Positions 1 through 8,714 are shown, counted from the first letter of the stretch. The stretch: 64,000 bases of DNA from an uncultured Bacilli bacterium (GCA_934120265.1 CAKOTU010000003.1:1-64000), one strand, 5' to 3'. Notes: generated by a model from the sequence alone, not told the origin. Program-made: numbers and translations.

Positions 1-894
1 ACATTAGTTATTATGGCTGCTGGAATGGGCAGTAGATTTGGTGGTTTAAAACAAATTGAACCAGTTCATGAAAATGGAGAGTTTATTTTAGATTATTCTA
101 TTTATGATGCGGTAAAGTGTGGCTTTGATAAGGTAGTATTTATTATTAAGGAAGAAAACTACGATATTTTTAGAGATACTATCGGTAAGAGAATAGAAAA
201 CATTGTTGACGTTAGTTATGTTTTTCAAAAGAATGATAATGTTCCTAGCTTTGTTAATTTACCAAGTGATAGGGTAAAACCACTAGGAACAGGACATGCA
301 ATTTTATGTTGCAAAGATGTTGTTAAAGAAAATTTTACTATTATAAACGCAGATGATTTTTATGGAAGAAATGCCTTTGAGGTAGCAAGTTCTTTTATGA
401 AAGAGGAACATGAAAATAATGAATTTGCGGTTATTGGTTATATAACAGGTAATACACTTAGTGAAAATGGTTCTCTAAAAAGAGGATTATGTAAAGAAAA
501 AGATGGTTATTTAACTGAACTTATTGAAAGTGTTGTTGAGGTGAAAGGTGATAAAATACTAGCACAACCACTTGATGGTTCACCAGAGTTTTATGTTGAT
601 AAAGATTCACTTGTTTCAATGAATATGCTTGTTTTTACGCCAAAAATATTTGAAATATTGGAAAAAGATTTTGTTGAGTTTTTTAAAGATAATGAAGCAG
701 ATTTATCTAAATGTGAATATTTAATACCAATTGTTGTTTGCAAAAATATTGAAAAAAATAATATAAAAGTTAAAGTTTTAAGAACAAATGCTAAATGGCA
801 AGGTATAACTTACAAAGAGGATAAAGCAGCTTTAGTTGCTGGTATAAATGAGCTTGTTGAAAAGAAAGAATATCCTAACAAACTATGGTCGTAA
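1..894 (+). CDS. Sugar-phosphate nucleotidyltransferase family protein (5' end cut by window edge)
   Basis: The reading frame is open from base 1; the first Met in the window (base 13) lies inside the conserved N-terminal strand TLVIMAAGMGSRFGGLKQ, so the true start is upstream and the gene is 5' truncated by the window. G-x-G-x-R followed by K is the nucleotide-binding signature of NTP_transferase enzymes, which join a sugar phosphate or phosphorylated alcohol to an NTP. The IINADDFYGR segment supplies the metal-binding Asp pair. About 297 codons are visible. The substrate cannot be told from sequence. A perfect terminator hairpin overlaps the stop codon, so this gene ends its transcription unit. 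Confidence 0.8.
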   Translation, partial: TLVIMAAGMGSRFGGLKQIEPVHENGEFILDYSIYDAVKCGFDKVVFIIKEENYDIFRDTIGKRIENIVDVSYVFQKNDNVPSFVNLPSDRVKPLGTGHAILCCKDVVKENFTIINADDFYGRNAFEVASSFMKEEHENNEFAVIGYITGNTLSENGSLKRGLCKEKDGYLTELIESVVEVKGDKILAQPLDGSPEFYVDKDSLVSMNMLVFTPKIFEILEKDFVEFFKDNEADLSKCEYLIPIVVCKNIEKNNIKVKVLRTNAKWQGITYKEDKAALVAGINELVEKKEYPNKLWS

Positions 895-912
895 CCATAG
901 TTTTTTTATTTT
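880..912 (+). terminator. Rho-independent terminator after nucleotidyltransferase gene
   Basis: A perfect 9-bp stem (AAACTATGG / CCATAGTTT) flanks a 6-base loop that contains the TAA stop codon, followed by a T tract. Confidence 0.85.
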
Positions 913-991
913 TGATGTAGTATAATAAGTTTGCAACTAGTACATTATAGTCGATAATGTTGTATTAATAGTGAAGAAAAAGAAAAAAATA

Positions 992-1000
992 TGTTATAAT
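992..1000 (+). promoter_or_regulatory. Extended -10 promoter for the DUF1003 gene
   Basis: TGTTATAAT is an exact extended -10. The inferred start point is only a few bases before the AGGTGG ribosome binding site, giving a very short leader, a pattern repeated across the window. Confidence 0.6.
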
Positions 1001-1016
1001 AGTATAGGTGGTAGTT

Positions 1017-1526
1017 ATGGAGAATAAAAAGGCAAAAAAAGAAATAGTAGAGATGTTACTAAAGAAAAATTTAGATGTTGTCGATGAGGAAGAATTAATA
1101 AATATGTTAATAGATGAACCAATAGCTATTGATGTAGATAAACAAGAAGATGCGACTAGAACATTTGGTGATAAACTTGCTGACAAGCTAACAAAAATAG
1201 CAGGTTCATGGAAATTTATTATAGGAATGATTATCTTTTTACTTAGTTGGATATTATTAAATCTATTCGTTATAGATAATGCAGATCCTTATCCTTTTAT
1301 TCTTTTGAATTTGATTTTATCTTGTATAGCTGCACTCCAAGCTCCAATCATTATGATGAGTCAAAATAGAGAAGCTAAAAAAGATAGCTTAAGAAGTAGT
1401 AATGATTATAAAACAGATTTAAAGAGTGAACTTATTTTGGAAGAACTTCATAATGAAATAAAAAAATTAACTGCTAATCAAAATAAGATTTTAAAGTATA
1501 TAGAAGAACAAGAAAAAAATAAATAG
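1017..1526 (+). CDS. DUF1003 family membrane protein
   Basis: 169 residues. The ATG at 1017 is chosen over the in-frame GTG at 1008 because AGGTGG sits at 1005-1010 and would otherwise overlap the start. The core matches DUF1003: a basic or amphipathic FGDKLADKLTKIAGSW lead, a helix of about 22 residues, the DPYPFILLNL segment, a second helix ending in QAPIIMMSQNR, then a charged helical tail containing DYKTDLKSELILEELH. Two membrane spans are predicted (roughly residues 63-85 and 91-113) with both ends cytoplasmic. The molecular function of the family is unknown. It lies 8 bases upstream of ligA and may be co-transcribed with it. Confidence 0.85.
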   Translation: MENKKAKKEIVEMLLKKNLDVVDEEELINMLIDEPIAIDVDKQEDATRTFGDKLADKLTKIAGSWKFIIGMIIFLLSWILLNLFVIDNADPYPFILLNLILSCIAALQAPIIMMSQNREAKKDSLRSSNDYKTDLKSELILEELHNEIKKLTANQNKILKYIEEQEKNK

Positions 1527-1534
1527 GTGAGACT

Positions 1535-3526
1535 ATGATAGAAAATAGGATGAATGAATTAATAGAAAAGATCAATAAAGCTAGTTATGAATATTATGTT
1601 AATGATAATCCAACTATTACAGATCAAGAGTATGATGATTATTATAATGAACTATTAAGACTTGAGGAAAAGTATCCAGAATTAAAAAGAAATGATTCTC
1701 CAACACTTAGAGTAGGTGGACAGGTTGTTGATAAATTTGAAAAAGTAACTCATGAAACTCCAATGCTTTCTTTTGATGATATTTTTAATGAAGATGAGGT
1801 TGTTACGTTTGATGAGCGAATAAGAAAAACTTGTCCTAATGCAACATACACCTTAGAGCCTAAAATGGATGGATTATCTGGATCATTACTATACAAAAAT
1901 GGTGTCTTAGTAAGAGCCGCTACACGAGGAGATGGATTAATAGGAGAAAATATTACACATAATGTTAAGACTATTAAATCAGTACCATTAAAGCTTAATA
2001 AAGATATTGATATTGAGGTACGTGGAGAAATATATATGAGCAAAAAATCATTTGAAAAGTGCAACGAAGAAAGAAAACAAAAAGGAGAAAATTTATTTGC
2101 TAATCCGCGTAATGCCGCAGCTGGTTCAGTAAGACAATTAGACAGTTCTATAGCAGCTAGAAGAAATCTTGATTTTATGGCTTATTTCTTGCCTAATCCA
2201 GATAAGTATGGAATTAAAACACAGGATGAGTCTTTAGCATTTTTAAAAGAGTTAGGATTTAAAACTAATTATAAACTAAATGGTATAGCAAATAATGTTA
2301 GCGATATAATTAGCTATATTGATAATTTGTCTATGGAAAGAGAGAGTTTACCTTTTGAAATAGATGGTGTTGTTTTAAAAGTAAATAGTCTTGATGATGA
2401 AGCTAAGTTAGGATTTACAGAAAGAGTACCACGTTGGGGTATTGCTTATAAATTTCCTGCTCAAGAAGTATTAACTACTTTAAAAGAAATAAAATTTACT
2501 GTTGGAAGAACAGGTAAAATTACTCCTAATGCAATATTTGATCCAGTCCATGTAGCAGGTTCTATTGTCTCTAAAGCAACTTTACACAATGAAGATTATT
2601 GTATTTTAAAAGATGTTAGAGTTGGAGATGTTATTTCAATTAGAAAAGCAGGAGATGTTATACCTGAAGTAGTTGAAGTAAAAAAAGAACGCCGTAAAGG
2701 AAATGAAGAACCTTTTAAGATGGCAGAGGAGTGTCCTATTTGTGGAAGTAAACTTGTAAAAAATAAAGATGATGAAGCTAACTATTATTGTGTGAATCCA
2801 CATTGTGACGCTAAAAGAATAGAGTCTTTAATTCACTTTGCTTCTCGTGACGCTATGAATATTGAAGGCTTTGGTGATGAAATAGTAGAAGATTTTTACA
2901 ATCTTGGATATTTAAAACATGTTGATGACTTTTATAGATTAGAACGTTATAAAGAGGAATTAATGGAGTTAGAAGGTTTTGGTGAAAAAAGCATTAATAA
3001 TTTGCTTGATAGCGCTGAAAATAGTAAGAGTAATTCTTTAGAAAAATTGTTATTTGCTTTAGGTATTCGTTATGTTGGTGCAAAAACGGGAAAGTTATTA
3101 GCACTTAACTTTAAAAATATCGATAACTTGATTAACGCGTCTTATGAAGATTTGCTTAGTATAAAAGATATCGGTCAGTCCATTGCTAATAGTTTATATG
3201 ATTATTTTAGAAAAGAAGAAAATATTGAATTAATTAATAAATTAAAAGATCTTGGTTTAAATATGAATTATCTTGGAAAAGAGGTAATTGAATCAGATTT
3301 ATTTAATGGCAAGACATTTGTTTTAACTGGAACATTAAGTAAATATTCTCGTGATGAAGCAAAAGAAAAAATTGAGTTATATGGTGGAAAAGTAACAAGT
3401 AGTGTTACAAGTAAAACTGATGTTGTTATTGTTGGAGATTCACCTGGCAGTAAGTATGATAAAGCTAAAAGTTTAAATATAACTATTTGGAATGAAGAAG
3501 AGTTTGTAAAGAATATAGAAATGTAA
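1535..3526 (+). CDS. ligA: NAD-dependent DNA ligase LigA
   Basis: 663 residues, normal length for the family. It seals nicks in DNA using NAD. The adenylation motif is EPKMDGLSG, with the catalytic Lys at about residue 110 (Met replaces the usual Ile). It is followed by the nucleotidyltransferase and OB regions, a four-Cys zinc site (CPICG...CVNPHC, about residues 400-425), tandem helix-hairpin-helix motifs, and a C-terminal BRCT domain starting near FNGKTFVLTGTLS. The start is supported by GGTGA at 1527-1531. A short terminator follows. Essential replication and repair gene. Confidence 0.97.
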   Translation: MIENRMNELIEKINKASYEYYVNDNPTITDQEYDDYYNELLRLEEKYPELKRNDSPTLRVGGQVVDKFEKVTHETPMLSFDDIFNEDEVVTFDERIRKTCPNATYTLEPKMDGLSGSLLYKNGVLVRAATRGDGLIGENITHNVKTIKSVPLKLNKDIDIEVRGEIYMSKKSFEKCNEERKQKGENLFANPRNAAAGSVRQLDSSIAARRNLDFMAYFLPNPDKYGIKTQDESLAFLKELGFKTNYKLNGIANNVSDIISYIDNLSMERESLPFEIDGVVLKVNSLDDEAKLGFTERVPRWGIAYKFPAQEVLTTLKEIKFTVGRTGKITPNAIFDPVHVAGSIVSKATLHNEDYCILKDVRVGDVISIRKAGDVIPEVVEVKKERRKGNEEPFKMAEECPICGSKLVKNKDDEANYYCVNPHCDAKRIESLIHFASRDAMNIEGFGDEIVEDFYNLGYLKHVDDFYRLERYKEELMELEGFGEKSINNLLDSAENSKSNSLEKLLFALGIRYVGAKTGKLLALNFKNIDNLINASYEDLLSIKDIGQSIANSLYDYFRKEENIELINKLKDLGLNMNYLGKEVIESDLFNGKTFVLTGTLSKYSRDEAKEKIELYGGKVTSSVTSKTDVVIVGDSPGSKYDKAKSLNITIWNEEEFVKNIEM

Positions 3527-3528
3527 AG

Positions 3529-3549
3529 AAAAGGGGTATTCCCTTTTTT
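3529..3549 (+). terminator. Terminator after ligA
   Basis: AAAAGGG / CCCTTTT stem with a 5-base loop and T tract, directly after the ligA stop. Confidence 0.75.
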
Positions 3550-3592
3550 GTTTATTTTTGTTATAATTTTCCTAGAATAGCGAGATGATAAT

Positions 3593-3934
3593 ATGAATAA
3601 TGATAATGATATGATTGAAATATTAGATGATGTTAATGAAAATAATAAGAATAATAATACCTTGAATAATCCATCAATTGTTAATAATGATGTTCAATCG
3701 CAACAAGGATTATATCAAGAACAACCTGTAAATACATCATCAGTTAATACGGTGCAAAATCAACCTAATGAAGTAAAATATGATCCTATAGATAATAATA
3801 AAGAAGAAATAAAAATAGAACAAGAATCTGAGAGTGAAAAATCTAAATCAGGTTTAGGTTTTGTTATAGTATTATTTATTATTATAGGAGCATTTATATT
3901 TGCTCTTCCATATATTGCTAAATATTTTAGATAA
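3593..3934 (+). CDS. Small tail-anchored membrane protein, unassigned
   Basis: 113 residues, not recognised. The first 85 or so are hydrophilic and rich in Asn, Gln, Glu and Asp with little predicted fold. A single hydrophobic helix near the C terminus (about residues 87-107) is followed by a short basic end, YIAKYFR, as in a tail-anchored or C-terminally tethered protein with its bulk in the cytoplasm. No signal peptide is seen. An extended -10-like TGTTATAAT lies about 30 bases upstream and the start follows GAGATGAT. It is monocistronic, between two terminators. Confidence 0.65.
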   Translation: MNNDNDMIEILDDVNENNKNNNTLNNPSIVNNDVQSQQGLYQEQPVNTSSVNTVQNQPNEVKYDPIDNNKEEIKIEQESESEKSKSGLGFVIVLFIIIGAFIFALPYIAKYFR

Positions 3935-3938
3935 AATT

Positions 3939-3962
3939 AAAACCCCTTTTTAGGGGTTTTTT
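3939..3962. terminator. Bidirectional terminator between convergent genes
   Basis: AAAACCCC / GGGGTTTT stem with a T-rich loop and T tracts on both strands, between the plus-strand tail-anchored gene and the minus-strand RNHCP gene. It overlaps the last codons of the latter. Confidence 0.85.
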
Positions 3963-4252
3963 GATAATTCAATAATTATATCCATATCGTCATCATTTGC
4001 CATAATATTTTTATGGGTTTGATGACATTTTTGACATTTATAAACAATTTTATAAGTATTTTTAAATTTTTCTATTTTAATAGGTTCTAGTAGACCATGG
4101 CACTTATTTGCTCTGTCACCCGGTAAGATGTCAACATGTTTAGAAAATAAGCAATAAGGACAATGATCCCTAGCTGAATATACTAACGGTTCAATAGTTT
4201 TTCCACAGTTTTCGCAAACAAAGCTTTCATCTATCATATTAAATCTTTTCAT
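3950..4252 (-). CDS. RNHCP-domain zinc-ribbon protein
   Basis: 100 residues. It matches the RNHCP family: F-x-C-E-N-C-G near the N terminus, then ARDHCPYCLFSKHVD, GDRANKC, and Y-K-C-Q-K-C-H near the C terminus. The Cys and His pairs would form two zinc sites. The signature RNHCP is RDHCP here. The family's role is not established. The start overlaps the stop of the upstream UPF0316 gene by one base (TAATG on the minus strand), which implies translational coupling. Confidence 0.8.
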   Translation of the reverse strand: MKRFNMIDESFVCENCGKTIEPLVYSARDHCPYCLFSKHVDILPGDRANKCHGLLEPIKIEKFKNTYKIVYKCQKCHQTHKNIMANDDDMDIIIELSKNP

Positions 4253-4755
4253 TACTTAATAAATCCATTCTCAATATGTTTTGTTTCATTTACAAAGATA
4301 AAAGCGTTTGGCTCCATTTGCATAATTAAGTCTTTTAATTGTTTAAAAGACTTATGATTTATTTCAATAAACAACATATATTTTGTTGACTTATGACCTT
4401 TAGCATCAACTACAGATACACCATAACCTTCTTCACGTAGAGCATTTACTAATTTTTTATTTTTTTGACTAATAATTGCTTGAACACAGAAGTTACTTCT
4501 AATAATCTTATTAGAAATAAATCCTCCTAAGTAAGTTCCAATTGCATAACCTCCTGCGTAAGAAAATACAATCCACAAACTATTTGTTCCAGTATTTAAA
4601 GCCTCTTTAACAACTAGAAACCAAATTGTAACTTCTACAAAACCAATAGCCGCTGCAATTAATCTTTTTCCTTTAACAGTAAGTAGGGTTCTAATAGTAC
4701 CCAATGTTACGTCAATAATTCTTCCAAAAAAAACAGTTAAACATAAAACTAACAT
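4252..4755 (-). CDS. UPF0316 (YebE-like) membrane protein with DUF2179 domain, copy 2
   Basis: 167 residues. The N-terminal half has three hydrophobic segments and the UPF0316 pattern RIIDVTLGTIRTLLTVKG, with WFLVVKEALN and a Gly-rich third span. The C-terminal soluble half (about residues 95-165) is a DUF2179 domain ending in VNETKHIENGFIK. Function unknown; DUF2179 is thought to be a small cytoplasmic sensing or regulatory domain. The promoter TGATATAAT and ribosome site GGTGATT lie just upstream. It is coupled to the RNHCP gene downstream and is a close paralogue of the next gene. Confidence 0.85.
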   Translation of the reverse strand: MLVLCLTVFFGRIIDVTLGTIRTLLTVKGKRLIAAAIGFVEVTIWFLVVKEALNTGTNSLWIVFSYAGGYAIGTYLGGFISNKIIRSNFCVQAIISQKNKKLVNALREEGYGVSVVDAKGHKSTKYMLFIEINHKSFKQLKDLIMQMEPNAFIFVNETKHIENGFIK

Positions 4756-4798
4756 ATAATCACCAAAGTAATTATATCAAATTAAGTTTTTATTGTCA

Positions 4799-5311
4799 TT
4801 ATTTTTTTATGTAACCATTTTGCACATATTTTGTTTCATTTACAACTATGAAAGCCTTAGGATCAATTTCTTTAATAATCTTTTTTACATGAGAAAAACT
4901 TTTGTTATTTATTTCAATGAATAACATATGTTTTATATTTTCATCTTGACCTCTTACATCTATTACAGAAACTCCAAAACCTTCTTTTCTTAACGCTTTA
5001 ACTAGTTCACTACTTTTACCACTAGTAATTATTTGAACACCTAAATTACCTTCAATTAATTTATTTGATAAAATGCCACCAATGTATGTACCTACAGAGA
5101 AACCAGAAGCATAAGAAAACACTATCCATAAACTATTATTAGTTGTGTTTAAAGCTTCCTTAACAACTAAAAACCATACTGTAATTTCAATAAATCCAAT
5201 AACGCTTGCTATAAAGTTTTGTCCTTTAACTGAAAAAAACGTACGAATAGTACCTAGAGATACATCAATAATACGAACAAAAAATATTTTTAAACATAAG
5301 AATAGTAACAC
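4799..5311 (-). CDS. UPF0316 (YebE-like) membrane protein with DUF2179 domain, copy 1
   Basis: 170 residues, a paralogue of the downstream neighbour over its whole length (same RIIDVSLGTIRTFFSVKG and WFLVVKEALN blocks, same C-terminal VNETKYVQNGYIKK). Three predicted membrane spans are followed by a DUF2179 domain. The two copies are separated by only 43 bases, consistent with an old tandem duplication, since the protein sequences have clearly diverged. The start follows AAAGGGTGAT on the minus strand. Function unknown. Confidence 0.85.
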   Translation of the reverse strand: MLLFLCLKIFFVRIIDVSLGTIRTFFSVKGQNFIASVIGFIEITVWFLVVKEALNTTNNSLWIVFSYASGFSVGTYIGGILSNKLIEGNLGVQIITSGKSSELVKALRKEGFGVSVIDVRGQDENIKHMLFIEINNKSFSHVKKIIKEIDPKAFIVVNETKYVQNGYIKK

Positions 5312-5382
5312 TTAAATCACCCTTTATATTGTGTTTATAATTAAATAATTTATACTTTCATATTATTAATTAGGTGACATTT

Positions 5383-5592
5383 ATGTTAATGCGTATTTTT
5401 TTCTTTTTAATTGGTTTTGGGTTAACTATCATAGGATTTGTTTATATTATAAGTTATTTAAATTTATTAACAATAGGGTATAATTTTTTAGAATATGTAA
5501 ATTTTATTAGTAGGCGTTTTGAATGTTTATGCGCCTTATTTGGTATTATTACGATGTCTTTAGCAATAAATGTTGCCGGGAGGAAAAAATAA
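5383..5592 (+). CDS. Small two-helix membrane protein, unassigned
   Basis: 69 residues. ATG 5383 is chosen over an in-frame GTG at 5374 because the latter lies within the TAGGTGA ribosome site. Two hydrophobic helices (about residues 3-27 and 46-63) flank a short loop, and the end is basic (GRKK). The stop overlaps the next start by one base (TAATG), so the two are translationally coupled. Not recognised; the coupling suggests it works with the downstream soluble protein. Confidence 0.65.
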   Translation: MLMRIFFFLIGFGLTIIGFVYIISYLNLLTIGYNFLEYVNFISRRFECLCALFGIITMSLAINVAGRKK

Positions 5593-6224
5593 TGAACTAT
5601 ATTTATGATATCTTATTAAACTTACAACGAAGACCATATGATTTTTTTGAGTGGAATGAAAGTGATGAAATAATTCATGTAAGAAAAATTCCTTTTTTTA
5701 GAGTAGAAACCAAAGATTTGTATGACATAAAGAATAATCAAGTAAAATTTGATGATTTGTTTTTAAAAAAAATAAAGAATAGATGTGAAGTTTTTACAAA
5801 TAGAAATGTTAAAGTGTTAAATTATGTGTGTTTATTTAGTGATTCCAAAGAGGCTATTGGAGTAGAGCTAAACGATAAGGGTGAAAAAGTAAGAAGCAGT
5901 AAGTTATTAATCGATGAAGAATTGGATGTAAATGAGGTATGTGATAATATAGAAGTTAGTGAGATTATCTTTAAAGTAAATAAATTAAAACATCAAACTA
6001 CTTTTAAAACAAGAAAAGAGTTAAAAATTTATGATTATATTTTAAAACAATTTGTAAGTGATAACTATACTAAATTAAAATATTTATATTTTGAGTGTTT
6101 TGATAAAGAGGAAGATGATTTTTCTAAAATAATAGAAGCGTTAATAACAGAGCTAAACAACAATTGGAATAAAGTTTCTAAAAATATGTATGACTTTTTT
6201 AGATTAAGTTCACAAAGAAAGTAG
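5592..6224 (+). CDS. Conserved-looking cytoplasmic protein, unassigned (possibly DUF3603-like)
   Basis: 210 residues. ATG 5592 is the real start: it overlaps the upstream stop and follows GGGAGGAAAAAAT. The ORF also opens upstream in the same frame, but that part is inside the previous gene. The N terminus YIYDILLNLQ...DFFEW...HVRKIPFFRV and the later LDEELDVNEV segment look like a compact alpha/beta protein. I suspect kinship to DUF3603 proteins but cannot confirm it. No signal peptide or membrane span. Terminator follows; scpA is next. Confidence 0.6.
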   Translation: MNYIYDILLNLQRRPYDFFEWNESDEIIHVRKIPFFRVETKDLYDIKNNQVKFDDLFLKKIKNRCEVFTNRNVKVLNYVCLFSDSKEAIGVELNDKGEKVRSSKLLIDEELDVNEVCDNIEVSEIIFKVNKLKHQTTFKTRKELKIYDYILKQFVSDNYTKLKYLYFECFDKEEDDFSKIIEALITELNNNWNKVSKNMYDFFRLSSQRK

Positions 6225-6244
6225 ACCTTTCTTTTTTTTTTTTG
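6214..6244 (+). terminator. Terminator upstream of scpA
   Basis: AAAGAAAG / CTTTCTTT stem, 5-base loop, and a long T tract, overlapping the end of the preceding gene. Confidence 0.75.
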
Positions 6245-6247
6245 AAA

Positions 6248-6256
6248 TGTTATAAT
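6248..6256 (+). promoter_or_regulatory. Extended -10 promoter for scpA-scpB
   Basis: TGTTATAAT lies 22 bases before the scpA start, with TAGGAGAGG between them. Confidence 0.6.
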
Positions 6257-6278
6257 GATAATACTTAGGAGAGGTATT

Positions 6279-7001
6279 ATGGAATATACAGTTACAATTG
6301 ATAAATTTGAAGGCCCATTAGATTTACTTTTACATTTAATAAAACAATCTGATATAGATATATGTGATATTAGTATTTTGAAAATTACTGAACAATATAT
6401 GAACTACATAAATAAGATGGAAGAATTAAATCTAAATATAGCTAGTGAATATTTAATAATGGCCGCTGAACTTATTGAAATGAAATCCAATATGTTACTT
6501 CCTAAACCTAAGTTAGAGGATGATGAGTATGAAGAAGATCCTCGTGAAAAATTAATTAAAAGATTATTAGAGTATCAACACTATAAAGAGATTACTAATG
6601 AGTTTAAAGATTTAGAATCATCTAGAAAAGAAATGTTTAGTAAAGAGCCAAGTAATCTTGATGAATTTAAAGTAGTAAATCTTGATGTTGAAAATGAAGG
6701 TAGTGTTAATGATTTGGTTTTAGCTTTTCAAAAATTTTTAGAAAGAAAAGAGCTAGAAAAACCACTTAATACTAAAGTTACAACAAAAGAGTATTCTGTA
6801 AAAGTTAGATGTGATGAAATAAGAAATGTATTAAAAAAGAAAAAGAAAGTTTATTTTGATGAACTTTTTGAAGAGTTTAATAAAAACTATGTGGTTGTAA
6901 CATTTCTTTCTATTTTAGATTTAGCTCGTAAACAAGAATTGAAAATAGAACAAGAAAACAATTTTGAAAAAATATTTTTATTATCTAAAGGTTGTGAATA
7001 A
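6279..7001 (+). CDS. scpA: Segregation and condensation protein ScpA
   Basis: 240 residues. ATG 6279 follows TAGGAGAGG; the upstream in-frame ATG lies in the promoter. ScpA is the kleisin subunit that bridges SMC heads in the condensin complex. The N terminus YTVTIDKFEGPLDLLLHLIKQ and the YLIMAAELIEMKSNMLLPKP helix are the family hallmarks. The C terminus forms the winged helix that binds the SMC head. It is followed at 1 base by scpB, its obligate partner. Confidence 0.96.
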   Translation: MEYTVTIDKFEGPLDLLLHLIKQSDIDICDISILKITEQYMNYINKMEELNLNIASEYLIMAAELIEMKSNMLLPKPKLEDDEYEEDPREKLIKRLLEYQHYKEITNEFKDLESSRKEMFSKEPSNLDEFKVVNLDVENEGSVNDLVLAFQKFLERKELEKPLNTKVTTKEYSVKVRCDEIRNVLKKKKKVYFDELFEEFNKNYVVVTFLSILDLARKQELKIEQENNFEKIFLLSKGCE

Positions 7002-7002
7002 G

Positions 7003-7566
7003 ATGAATTTAGAAAGTATATTAGAAGGTATTATATTCGTATCTGGTGATGAAGGTATAAGTTTAAAACAAATTTCAGAAGTATTAGAAAAACCTGAAGA
7101 AGATGTTTTAAAACTTCTTGATCTATTAAAAGAAGAATATAAGAAAGATAATCATGGATTATCATTAGAATTATTAGGTGGTAACTATAAGTTTGTTACT
7201 AAAAAAGAATGTCATGAATATTTAGAAAAGTTAGTAGAAGTAGAAGAAAATGGTGTTTTAAGTCAATCAGCACTTGAAACTTTGGCCATAATCGCGTATA
7301 ATGAACCTATAACACGTATTCAAATTGATGAAATAAGAGGAGTTAACAGCAGTTATGTCTTAAGAAAACTTTTACTTAGAGATCTGATTAAGGAAGTTGG
7401 TAGATCTGATTTACCAGGGAAACCATTTCTTTATGCAACAACTCCTAAGTTTTTAGATTACTTTGGTCTTTCTTCAATAGATGAATTACCTAAAATAGAA
7501 ATTGAAGATAGCGAAGTCGTTGATGAAACTAATTTATTTGAATCAAAGTATAAAGAGGAAGATTAA
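7003..7566 (+). CDS. scpB: Segregation and condensation protein ScpB
   Basis: 187 residues. Start at ATG 7003, two bases after the scpA stop, with AAAGG upstream; an in-frame ATG at 6964 lies inside scpA and is rejected. It has two winged-helix domains; the motif LSQSALETLAIIAYNEPITRIQIDEIRGVNS is diagnostic. ScpB dimerises and binds ScpA in the SMC-ScpAB condensin. The acidic C-terminal tail is usual for the family. Confidence 0.95.
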   Translation: MNLESILEGIIFVSGDEGISLKQISEVLEKPEEDVLKLLDLLKEEYKKDNHGLSLELLGGNYKFVTKKECHEYLEKLVEVEENGVLSQSALETLAIIAYNEPITRIQIDEIRGVNSSYVLRKLLLRDLIKEVGRSDLPGKPFLYATTPKFLDYFGLSSIDELPKIEIEDSEVVDETNLFESKYKEED

Positions 7567-7577
7567 TCCTCTAATAT

Positions 7578-7663
7578 GCCGGTATGATGGAATTGGTAGT
7601 CATGCTTGACTCAAAATCAAGTGGGTTCTACCCGTGTCGGTTCGAGTCCGACTACCGGTACCA
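7578..7663 (+). tRNA. tRNA-Leu (CAA)
   Basis: Acceptor arms GCCGGTA / TACCGGT pair fully. The anticodon stem CTTGA/TCAAG encloses loop CTCAAAA, giving anticodon CAA (codon UUG). There is a long variable arm (GGGT-TCT-ACCC) as expected for class II Leu tRNA, the T arm contains GGTTCGAGTCC, and CCA is encoded at 7661-7663. Confidence 0.95.
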
Positions 7664-7674
7664 AGTTGACAATG

Positions 7675-7705
7675 AACTCTAACTTATAAAAAGTTAGAGT
7701 TTTTA
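7675..7705 (+). terminator. Terminator after tRNA-Leu
   Basis: AACTCTAACTT / AAGTTAGAGTT perfect 11-bp stem with a 5-base loop and T run. Confidence 0.85.
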
Positions 7706-7763
7706 GTAATATTAGATAAACAAGTATAAATTATGATATAATGCAAATGGGAGGTTATTTTTT

Positions 7764-8714
7764 ATGAATTATAGTGTAAAAGAATTAAGAGAAAACCTTC
7801 TTGAACGTATTTTGGGGTTAGAAATAGATACAAAGTTTTTAGAAAATCCAGTTTTTCCTGTAATTATTTCTTACATAGATAGTTTAATTAGGATAATGAA
7901 TATGTTTGAAGTTGAGGATATAATAATTGTTAGGGAAGAAGAAGGCAGTATATCGTTTAAGTGGCCTTCCAATACTGGTGATAAATATACATTCACTATT
8001 TTAAGTTCAGACCTAGGAAGTTTTAGATGTATAAAAACTGAAGAGAAAAAGCCAGTTGTTAGAACAAATGAGATGCTTTTTAAATCAAGAAATATTATAG
8101 AAATTGTAGTAACTATGGATGAAGTAGGCTCTATTAGTTTAACTACTAATTGTTCTATGGCTGATAATATTGATTGTAAATCATTGCAGTGTAATAATTA
8201 TACTTGGTCTCAAAGAGAATGCTATACAGCTAAAGGTGTTATGAATGCTAAAGGATATAAAACATATTCAAGAAGAAAAATGTCTGAAGATTTTGATAAA
8301 GCAACAATTGATTCAATGCTTTATATTCCAAGAAAAGCATTTGATTTTGGTTTTTGGTATGATAAATACGAAACAGAAACGTTACTAGTAAGGGATAAAC
8401 TAGATACTGCTAGAATTTTTGTCGAAGATAAAACCAAAGGCCTTAAATATAGAGCAATTACACTTTTAAGTCAACGTCGAGGATTAAGAGATATGATACT
8501 ACCTGATTTTTCTGACATGTATCCACAAGATGTAGTTATTTATCCACTATCTCAAGAGGAGATTGATTCAATGATTAAAAAAGAAAGTAATCCTATAGTA
8601 GCGGAAGGATTAAGAGAATATGCAACTGGTAGAAGTACTTATTCGTATAACTCTTCAGAAGATAAAGACTTTATTAGTGAAGGAATTTCAAAATCTAAAA
8701 TTTTATCAAAATAA
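7764..8714 (+). CDS. Unassigned cytoplasmic protein
   Basis: 316 residues, not recognised. A GGGAGGT ribosome site and a TGATATAAT extended -10 precede the start. There is no signal peptide or membrane span. The first half appears alpha/beta; the middle holds four Cys within about 20 residues (around 135-160: TNCSMADN, DCKSLQCNN, RECYTAKG), which could bind a metal. The C-terminal part is basic and rich in Arg (YRAITLLSQRRGLRD), then ends in a low-complexity Ser/Lys tail. It has its own terminator and lies directly before the pilus/T4SS block; a link is not shown. Confidence 0.6.
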   Translation: MNYSVKELRENLLERILGLEIDTKFLENPVFPVIISYIDSLIRIMNMFEVEDIIIVREEEGSISFKWPSNTGDKYTFTILSSDLGSFRCIKTEEKKPVVRTNEMLFKSRNIIEIVVTMDEVGSISLTTNCSMADNIDCKSLQCNNYTWSQRECYTAKGVMNAKGYKTYSRRKMSEDFDKATIDSMLYIPRKAFDFGFWYDKYETETLLVRDKLDTARIFVEDKTKGLKYRAITLLSQRRGLRDMILPDFSDMYPQDVVIYPLSQEEIDSMIKKESNPIVAEGLREYATGRSTYSYNSSEDKDFISEGISKSKILSK

